Positions 58,335-64,000 of a stretch of 64,000 nucleotides of DNA are shown here, piece after piece. The notes under the pieces are model-generated. The model ran no database searches. It was not told the DNA's origin and saw only the letters and a list, made by a program, of their open reading frames with translations. Position 1 is the first letter of the stretch. Every line of letters starts with the position of its first letter. The position numbers and the translations under genes were made by a program. The stretch lies in assembly GCF_002944405.1 (NCBI RefSeq), contig NZ_CP024307.1:640501-704500 (forward strand). The letters run 5' to 3'. The DNA is from Sinorhizobium fredii. Lineage in GTDB: Bacteria; Pseudomonadota; Alphaproteobacteria; Rhizobiales; Rhizobiaceae.

Positions 58335-59123
58335 ATGAAGGCCCTTTCCATCGCCGCCACGGGCATGAATGCCCAGCAGCTGAATCTCGAAGTCATCGCC
58401 AACAACATCGCCAATATCAACACGACCGGTTATAAGCGGGCGCGCGCGGAATTTTCGGACCTGCTCTACCAGACGGAGCGCGCCCAAGGCGTGCCGAACC
58501 GCTCGAACCAAGCAATCGTGCCGGAAGGCGCGATCGTCGGCCTCGGCGTGCAGACGGCCGCCGTCCGCAACCTCCATGTCCAGGGCAGCCTCGTCAACAC
58601 CAGCAACGACCTCGACCTTGCGCTTGTCGGCCGCGGCTGGTTCCAGGTCGAAACGCCCAACGGCGAAACGGTCTATACCCGCTCGGGCGCCTTCAACACC
58701 AACGCGACCGGCCAACTCGTCACCATCGACGGCTATACGGTGGTTCCCGGTATCACCGTGCCGCAGGACGCGACCGAGATCACCGTTTCCGCGTCCGGCC
58801 AGGTCCTCGTCAGAATTGGCGACGCGACCGAGACCCAGGAAATCGGCCAGCTGACGATCGCCAATTTCGTCAACGAAGCCGGACTGGAGCCGCAGGGCGA
58901 AAACCTCTTCAAGCAGACCGCGGCATCCGGCGAGCCGATCGTCGGCACGCCGGCCGATCCCGGCTTCGCGCAGGTCAAGCAGGGCTATCTGGAATCGTCC
59001 AACGTCGATCCGGTCAAGGAAATCACCGACCTGATCTCGGCCCAGCGCGCCTACGAAATGAACTCCAAGGTCATCCAGGCCGCGGACGAAATGGCCGCCA
59101 CGGTGAGCAAGAACCTCAGGTAA
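58335..59123 (+). CDS. flgG: Flagellar distal rod protein FlgG
   Basis: A 262-residue FlgG, the usual length. It has the N-terminal [40 protein letters not shown] and the C-terminal [34 protein letters not shown]. It forms the distal rod inside the P and L rings. A good AAGGAAC stands before the ATG. Confidence 0.96.
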   Translation: MKALSIAATGMNAQQLNLEVIANNIANINTTGYKRARAEFSDLLYQTERAQGVPNRSNQAIVPEGAIVGLGVQTAAVRNLHVQGSLVNTSNDLDLALVGRGWFQVETPNGETVYTRSGAFNTNATGQLVTIDGYTVVPGITVPQDATEITVSASGQVLVRIGDATETQEIGQLTIANFVNEAGLEPQGENLFKQTAASGEPIVGTPADPGFAQVKQGYLESSNVDPVKEITDLISAQRAYEMNSKVIQAADEMAATVSKNLR

Positions 59124-59140
59124 CGGAAAAAGGGGCAAAC

Positions 59141-59650
59141 ATGATGTTTCGCCGATCCGCCGCAAGGGTAGCAGTCGAGAGCCGCAAAGCGCGCTTCATG
59201 CGATCGCTCGCATCTGCGGCGATCGCCGCCGCGCTGCTGTCGCCGGGGCTCGCTGCCGCACAGCAGCCGACCGCCGTCATCCCGAAGCAGACCATCTATC
59301 CCGGCGAAACCATCGAGGCGAGCATGCTGGAAGTGGTCGACGTGACCAATCCGGATATCACCGACGGCTATGTCGGGTCGCTTGAAGAGGTCGAGGGAAA
59401 GGTGACGAAGCGCACGCTTCTGCCGGGACGGGTGATCCTCACCTCGGCGCTACGCGACCGATACGCGGTCGAGCGCGGCTCGACGGTTCGGCTGATCTTC
59501 AACAAGGGCGGGCTGACGATCACCGCCGCCGGCTCGCCGCTTGAAGACGCAGCGATCGGCGAACTGATCCGCGCGCGCAACATCGATAGCGGTGTCATCG
59601 TGTCCGGGACGGTGATGGCCGACGGCACGATCCATGTGGTGGCGAAATGA
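59141..59650 (+). CDS. flgA: Flagellar P-ring assembly chaperone FlgA
   Basis: A 169-residue periplasmic protein with a signal peptide (hydrophobic core about 22-40, AAIAAALLSPGLAAA). The C-terminal SAF/FlgA domain has VTKRTLLPGRVILTSALRDRYAVERGSTVRLIF and NIDSGVIVSGTVMADGTIHV. It helps FlgI form the P ring. The start at 59141 gives a longish N-region before the signal core; the Met at residue 19 is an alternative. It overlaps flgI by four bases. Confidence 0.94.
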   Translation: MMFRRSAARVAVESRKARFMRSLASAAIAAALLSPGLAAAQQPTAVIPKQTIYPGETIEASMLEVVDVTNPDITDGYVGSLEEVEGKVTKRTLLPGRVILTSALRDRYAVERGSTVRLIFNKGGLTITAAGSPLEDAAIGELIRARNIDSGVIVSGTVMADGTIHVVAK

Positions 59651-60762
59651 TGGTGCGCATTTGTAAGTGGTTGCTGACCGTGTCCTTGCTGTTCGCGGCG
59701 ACATTGACGCCCGCCTATGCCGCGTCGCGCATCAAGGACGTGGCCTCGCTGCAGGCCGGTCGGGACAACCAGCTGATCGGTTATGGCTTGGTGGTCGGGC
59801 TGCAGGGATCCGGCGACAGCCTGCGCTCCTCGCCGTTCACCGACCAGTCGATCCGCGCCATGCTGCAAAATCTCGGCATCTCGACCCAGGGCGGCGAGTC
59901 TCGGACGCGCAACGTCGCAGCGGTCCTCGTTACCGCGACGCTGCCGCCCTTCGCTAGTCCCGGCAGCCGCGTCGACGTCACCGTCGGTTCGCTTGGCGAC
60001 GCGACGTCGCTGCGCGGCGGCACGCTGGTCATGACGTCGCTCTCCGGCGCCGACGGACAGATCTATGCGGTGGCCCAGGGCTCGATCGTGGTCACCGGCT
60101 TCAGTGCCCAGGGCGACGCGGCCGCTCTGTCGCAGGGCGTGACCACGGCCGGCCGCGTTCCGAACGGCGCGATCATCGAGCGCGAGCTGCCGTCGAAATT
60201 CAAGGACGGCTTCAACCTGGTGCTGCAATTGCGCAACCCGGACTTTTCCACCGCCGTCGGCATGGCAGCGGCGATCAACAAGTTTGCCGCCGCGCAGTTC
60301 GGCGGCCGCATCGCCGAAGCCATGGATTCCCAGTCAGTCCTCGTCCAGAAGCCGAAAATGGCCGATCTCGCCCGGTTGATGGCCGATATCGAGAATCTCG
60401 TCGTCGAAACGGACGTGCCCGCGCGCGTCGTCATCAACGAACGGACCGGCACGATCGTCATCGGCCAGGATGTACGCGTCAACGAAGTCGCGGTCAGCTA
60501 CGGCACGCTGACGGTGCAGGTGACCGAAACGCCGACGGTGGTGCAGCCGGCGCCCTTCTCGCGCGGCGAGACGGCGGTCGAGCCGAATACCACGATCGAG
60601 GCGCAGGCGGACGGCGGCACCGTCGCGATCCTCAACGGGTCGAGCCTTCGCTTGCTCGTCGCGGGCCTCAACAGCATCGGCGTCAAGCCGGACGGAATCA
60701 TCGCGATCCTGCAGAGCATAAAGACGGCGGGAGCCCTACAGGCGGAGCTTGTGCTGCAATGA
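59647..60762 (+). CDS. flgI: Flagellar P-ring protein FlgI
   Basis: A 371-residue FlgI with a Sec signal (VRICKWLLTVSLLFAATLTPAYA) and the family opening SRIKDVASLQAGRDNQLIGYGLVVGLQGSGDSL. Later it has NGAIIERELPSKF and VNERTGTIVIG-like VINERTGTIVIGQDVRVNEVAVSYG. It builds the P ring in the peptidoglycan layer. It overlaps flgA and motE by four bases each. Confidence 0.96.
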   Translation: MMVRICKWLLTVSLLFAATLTPAYAASRIKDVASLQAGRDNQLIGYGLVVGLQGSGDSLRSSPFTDQSIRAMLQNLGISTQGGESRTRNVAAVLVTATLPPFASPGSRVDVTVGSLGDATSLRGGTLVMTSLSGADGQIYAVAQGSIVVTGFSAQGDAAALSQGVTTAGRVPNGAIIERELPSKFKDGFNLVLQLRNPDFSTAVGMAAAINKFAAAQFGGRIAEAMDSQSVLVQKPKMADLARLMADIENLVVETDVPARVVINERTGTIVIGQDVRVNEVAVSYGTLTVQVTETPTVVQPAPFSRGETAVEPNTTIEAQADGGTVAILNGSSLRLLVAGLNSIGVKPDGIIAILQSIKTAGALQAELVLQ

Positions 60763-61298
60763 CCGGAACTCTCTCCCATCTTCTCGGCACATCTCGCCGT
60801 ACGCTCGTGGCCGCGGCCGCGGCTACGCTGATGCTGACAATGCCGGGCGCCTTCGCACAGGACGTCACCGCGCCGCCGGTCGAAAACGGTGCAACGAACG
60901 AAATCCAGCAGTTCTGCACCAATATCGCCGACGCGGCGCGGGACCAGCGCTATCTGCTGCAGCGCAAGGACCTTGAAACCTTGCAGGCGAGTGTCGACGA
61001 ACGCATCGCGGCGCTGGAAAAGCGCCGGGCCGAATACGAGGACTGGCTGAAACGCCGCAACGATTTTCTGAAGCAGGCGGAACTCGGGCTCGTCGATATC
61101 TACAAGACGATGAAGCCCGATGCGGCCGCCGGCAAGCTCGAGATGGTGCGCCCAGAGATCGCCGCTGCGATCGTCATGAAGCTGCCGGCGCGCCAGTCCT
61201 CGCTGATCCTCAGCGAGATGAGCGACGAAAAGGCCGCGGTGCTCACCAACATCATTTCCAGCGCCAGCGACCCGAACACCTCGAAGGAGCCATCATGA
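60759..61298 (+). CDS. motE: Periplasmic motility protein MotE
   Basis: A 179-residue periplasmic protein with a signal peptide (about 1-34, cleaved after FAQ or nearby), a coiled coil (about 68-110, DLETLQASVDERIAALEKRRAEYEDWLKRRN) and a C-terminal MgtE-N-like helical segment (AAAIVMKLPARQSSLILSEMSDEKAAVLTNI). In S. meliloti MotE at this place acts as a chaperone for MotC, a periplasmic motor protein. One Cys (QFCTNI) may form the known dimer disulfide. Confidence 0.92.
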   Translation: MTGTLSHLLGTSRRTLVAAAAATLMLTMPGAFAQDVTAPPVENGATNEIQQFCTNIADAARDQRYLLQRKDLETLQASVDERIAALEKRRAEYEDWLKRRNDFLKQAELGLVDIYKTMKPDAAAGKLEMVRPEIAAAIVMKLPARQSSLILSEMSDEKAAVLTNIISSASDPNTSKEPS

Positions 61299-62005
61299 GA
61301 CTGCAACTGACGGCCCTTCTGGCCGCAAGCCTCCTTGCAGGATGTCAGAATCAGGCGTTCAAGGAGATCGGCCAGGCGCCGTCGATGAGCCCGATCGGCA
61401 GCGGCCTGCAATACACCCAGACGCCGCAGCTCGCCAGTTATCCGAAGCAGCCGCATCAGATGACCGCCGGCTATTCGCTGTGGAACGACCAGCAGGCCGC
61501 TCTCTTCAAGGACGCCCGCGCCATCAATGTCGGCGATATTTTGACCGTCGACATCCAGATCGACGACAGGGCGTCCTTCAACAACGAGACAGACCGCAGC
61601 CGCACCAATTCCAGCGGCTTCAATCTCGGCGCCGCTGGCGAATCGCAGACCAGCGACTTCGAATGGTCCGGCAATCTCAAATACGGATCGAACACCAAGA
61701 CCGAAGGGGACGGCAAGACCGAGCGCTCCGAAAAGCTCCGGCTGCTCGTCGCGGCCGTGGTCACCGGGGTGCTTGAAAACGGCAACCTGCTGATCAGCGG
61801 TTCGCAGGAAGTGCGCGTCAACCACGAATTGCGCATCCTCAACGTCGCCGGCATCGTCCGGCCGCGGGATGTCGATGCGGACAATATCATCTCCTATGAC
61901 CGCATTGCCGAGGCCCGCATCTCCTATGGCGGCCGCGGCCGGCTGATGGAAGTGCAGCAGCCGCCATGGGGCCAACAGGTCGTGGATCTCGTCTCGCCGA
62001 TCTGA
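61295..62005 (+). CDS. flgH: Flagellar L-ring lipoprotein FlgH
   Basis: A 236-residue outer-membrane lipoprotein with lipobox LLAGC (Cys at residue 17). The family core is seen in DARAINVGDILTVDIQIDDRASFNNETDRSR, and ENGNLLISGSQEVRVNHELRILNVAGIVRPRDV. It builds the L ring. The ATGA overlap with motE shows coupling. Confidence 0.96.
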   Translation: MRLQLTALLAASLLAGCQNQAFKEIGQAPSMSPIGSGLQYTQTPQLASYPKQPHQMTAGYSLWNDQQAALFKDARAINVGDILTVDIQIDDRASFNNETDRSRTNSSGFNLGAAGESQTSDFEWSGNLKYGSNTKTEGDGKTERSEKLRLLVAAVVTGVLENGNLLISGSQEVRVNHELRILNVAGIVRPRDVDADNIISYDRIAEARISYGGRGRLMEVQQPPWGQQVVDLVSPI

Positions 62006-62040
62006 TCGGGTGACATCCAGTACCGGAACGGAGCGGCACG

Positions 62041-62532
62041 ATGGAAGAAACCGACACTAAAGAACCGAAATCCCCGTCGCTGGTCATGACCATTGCCGCG
62101 ATCGCCGTGCTGACGCTCGTTGCCGGCGGCGGCGGCTGGTTCGTCGGCGCCCTTCTGGCCCCGCCACCGGCGAAGAAGCCGGAGGCTGCCGCCGAACTGC
62201 CTGAGCACGCCACCGGCGAGGAGGGTCTTCCGAAGATCGCCACCGAAGCCAACGGCATCGTCCAACTCGAGCCGATCACCACCAACCTTGCCTACCCGGC
62301 CGAAAACTGGGTCCGCATCGAGGTCGCGCTGCAGTTCAAGGGCGCGCCCGACGTCGCGCTCGCCGAAGAAATCCACCAGGACATCGCGGCCTATCTGAAG
62401 ACCCTGTCGCTGCAGCAAATTCAGGGGCCGCGCGGCTTTCAATATCTCCGGGATGACATCCGGGAACGGGTTGACCTGCGCTCCGACGGGCGCGTAACCA
62501 ATGTGATGTTCCGAACCTTCGTCATCCAATGA
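62041..62532 (+). CDS. fliL: Flagellar basal-body-associated protein FliL
   Basis: A 163-residue protein with one N-terminal membrane span (about 15-38, MTIAAIAVLTLVAGGGGWFVGALL), a linker, and a periplasmic stomatin-like FliL domain (YPAENWVRIEVALQFKG, GPRGFQYLRDDIRERVDLRSDGRVTNVMFRTFVIQ). It supports stator function. It lies 35 bases after flgH and 7 before fliP. Confidence 0.94.
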   Translation: MEETDTKEPKSPSLVMTIAAIAVLTLVAGGGGWFVGALLAPPPAKKPEAAAELPEHATGEEGLPKIATEANGIVQLEPITTNLAYPAENWVRIEVALQFKGAPDVALAEEIHQDIAAYLKTLSLQQIQGPRGFQYLRDDIRERVDLRSDGRVTNVMFRTFVIQ

Positions 62533-62539
62533 TTCGCTG

Positions 62540-63277
62540 ATGCTCCGGACTACTGCCTTTATAATCGCCATGATGGCGATGTCGGGAATTGCCGGGGCCC
62601 AGAGCTTTCCCGCCGATATTCTGAACACGCCGGTCGACGGTTCGGTCGCCTCCTGGATCATCCGCACCTTCGGGCTCCTGACCGTCCTTTCGGTCGCACC
62701 GGGTATCCTGATCATGGTGACGAGCTTTCCACGCTTCGTCATCGCCTTTGCGATCCTGCGCTCCGGCATGGGGCTTGCGACCACGCCGTCGAACATGATC
62801 ATGGTGTCGCTGGCGCTGTTCATGACCTTCTACGTCATGGCGCCGACCTTCGACCGCGCCTGGCGCGACGGCATCGATCCGCTCCTGAAGAACGAGATCT
62901 CCGAGACCGAGGCGCTGACGCGGGTGTCGGAACCGTTCCGCGAGTTCATGCTCGCCAACACCCGCGACAAGGACCTGCAGCTCTTCATCGACATCGCCCG
63001 AGAAAAGGGCCAGACGGTCGTCGTCGACGACAAGGTGGATCTGCGCGCCGTCGTGCCAGCCTTCATGATCTCGGAGATCCGCCGCGGCTTCGAGATCGGC
63101 TTTCTGATCATGCTGCCTTTCCTGGTCATCGATCTCATCGTCTCCACCATCACCATGGCGATGGGCATGATGATGCTGCCGCCGACCTCGATCTCGCTGC
63201 CCTTCAAGATCCTGTTCTTCGTGCTGATCGACGGCTGGAACCTGCTCGTCGGCAGCCTGGTGCGCTCCTTCACCTGA
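62540..63277 (+). CDS. fliP: Flagellar export gate protein FliP
   Basis: A 245-residue FliP, the standard length, with a signal-like N-terminus (FIIAMMAMSGIAGAQS) and four membrane spans. Motifs are SVAPGILIMVTSFPRFVIAFAILRSGMG, VPAFMISEIRRGFEIGFLIMLPFLVIDLIVSTI and MMMLPPTSISLPFKILFFVLIDGWNL. With FliQ and FliR (not in window) it forms the export gate core. It is the last gene before the flagellins. Confidence 0.96.
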   Translation: MLRTTAFIIAMMAMSGIAGAQSFPADILNTPVDGSVASWIIRTFGLLTVLSVAPGILIMVTSFPRFVIAFAILRSGMGLATTPSNMIMVSLALFMTFYVMAPTFDRAWRDGIDPLLKNEISETEALTRVSEPFREFMLANTRDKDLQLFIDIAREKGQTVVVDDKVDLRAVVPAFMISEIRRGFEIGFLIMLPFLVIDLIVSTITMAMGMMMLPPTSISLPFKILFFVLIDGWNLLVGSLVRSFT

Positions 63278-63560
63278 GCCCGCCTCGGCGTCCCTCGTTA
63301 AGACATTTCCGGGACCCCGCAACAGTCCGTTAAGTATAGGATTTCACGCGCGATTCACTACGTTCTAGCGTCGCCTTCGGGGTGCCTCGCCGATTAAGGT
63401 GTTGGCAAGAAATGGCTGCGAATTTCGTCCTCACACGACGGGTTTGGTGTCCTTCACGAGCTGAGCGGAACCGAGTGGCATGATGCCGGATCGTCGTGAC
63501 CGGTAACCTCTTCAGCCCGGTATGTCCCCCCAAAAGTATTTCGTAAAAGGGACAACGATT

Positions 63561-64000
63561 ATGGCAAGCATTCTCACCAACAGCTCGGCAACCGCCGCTC
63601 TCCAGACCCTGCGTTCCATTTCTTCCAGCATGGAAGACACGCAGAACCGCATTTCCACGGGCATGCGCGTCGGCTCTGCTTCTGACAACGCCGCTTACTG
63701 GTCGATCGCGACCACCATGCGTTCTGACAACGCAGCTCTTTCGTCGGTCACCGACGCGCTCGGCATGGGCGCCGCCAAGGTCGATACCGCTTACGCCGGT
63801 ATGGAAGCGGCCATCGATGTCGTCAAGGAAATCAAGGCGAAGATCGTCGCCGCAACGGAAGAAGGTGTCGACGGCGCAAAGGTCCAGGAAGAAATCGACC
63901 AGCTTCAGGACCAGCTCCTGAGCATTGCGGAATCGGCCTCGTTCAACGGCGAAAACTGGATTGCCGGCGAGGCAGCGACCAAGACCGTCGTCACCGGCTT
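63561..64000 (+). CDS. flaA: Flagellin FlaA (3' end beyond window)
   Basis: The first 146 residues of a flagellin, cut by the right edge. The N-terminal D0/D1 region is clear: MASILTNSSATAALQTLRSISSSMEDTQNRISTGMRV and SASDNAAYWSIATTMRSDNAALSSVTDALGMGAAKVDTAYAGMEAAI, typical of rhizobial complex-flagellum flagellins. AAAGGGA lies before the ATG. The 283-base gap after fliP should hold the promoter; I could not pick a clear -35/-10 pair. The first flagellin after fliP is flaA in S. meliloti. Confidence 0.93.
   Translation, partial: MASILTNSSATAALQTLRSISSSMEDTQNRISTGMRVGSASDNAAYWSIATTMRSDNAALSSVTDALGMGAAKVDTAYAGMEAAIDVVKEIKAKIVAATEEGVDGAKVQEEIDQLQDQLLSIAESASFNGENWIAGEAATKTVVTG

Noticed and set aside
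63403..63419. Sigma-54-like promoter (TGGCA...CTGC) before flaA
   Set aside because: The spacing between the GG and GC elements is 9 or 12, not the required 10, and the consensus is poor.

Overview
The window comes from a GC-rich alphaproteobacterium of the Sinorhizobium/Ensifer group. The main support is the right half, which reads icpA-cheS-cheY1-cheA-cheW-cheR-cheB-cheY2-cheD-cheT-fliF, then visNR, flhB-fliG-fliN-fliM-motA on the opposite strand, then flgF-fliI-flgB-flgC-fliE-flgG-flgA-flgI-motE-flgH-fliL-fliP and a flagellin. That is the known order of the Sinorhizobium meliloti chromosomal flagellar regulon. A complete rha (L-rhamnose) locus with the rhizobial rhaDI / rhaRSTPQUK layout and rhizobial intergenic mosaic repeats agree with this. 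I assigned the organism from gene content and order only; no database search was possible.

Layout: (1) 1-2950 holds stress and accessory genes: a hydrolase/OsmC fusion cut by the left edge, a VOC protein, two copies of a mosaic repeat, and a BA14K-family protein. (2) 2968-20758 is an accessory island. Two giant, extremely regular octapeptide-repeat proteins (1687 and about 2358 aa) flank three glycosylation-type genes: a TPR/GT41 (SPINDLY/OGT-like) transferase, a DxD glycosyltransferase-like protein with an inserted domain, and UDP-galactopyranose mutase. Each repeat unit has about two Ser/Thr residues. I propose that this is a self-contained surface glycoprotein system in which the flanking proteins are the acceptors. 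(3) 20769-23408 holds a GlxA/AraC regulator, a YbaK-type deacylase and small proteins. (4) 23561-34570 is the L-rhamnose locus: isomerase and aldolase-dehydrogenase on one strand, and a DeoR-type repressor, ABC importer, mutarotase and kinase on the other, with a symmetric repeat-rich operator candidate between them. (5) 35221-64000 is the chemotaxis and flagellar regulon, cut by the right edge inside the first flagellin.

How the parts work together: RhaSTPQ import L-rhamnose, RhaU, RhaI, RhaK and RhaD convert it stepwise, and RhaR probably controls both arms. In the motility block VisN/VisR sit at the top of the known regulatory hierarchy. The che operon encodes a soluble globin-type receptor, the CheA/CheW/CheS core, two CheY proteins and the adaptation enzymes CheR, CheB and CheD. 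The fli/flg/mot genes build the rotor, rod, rings, export apparatus and stator helpers. The least explained part is the repeat-protein/glycosylation island. Its repeat gene A has a DNA-level period of exactly 408 bp and contains perfectly identical 177-bp blocks seven periods apart, which points to recent homogenisation.
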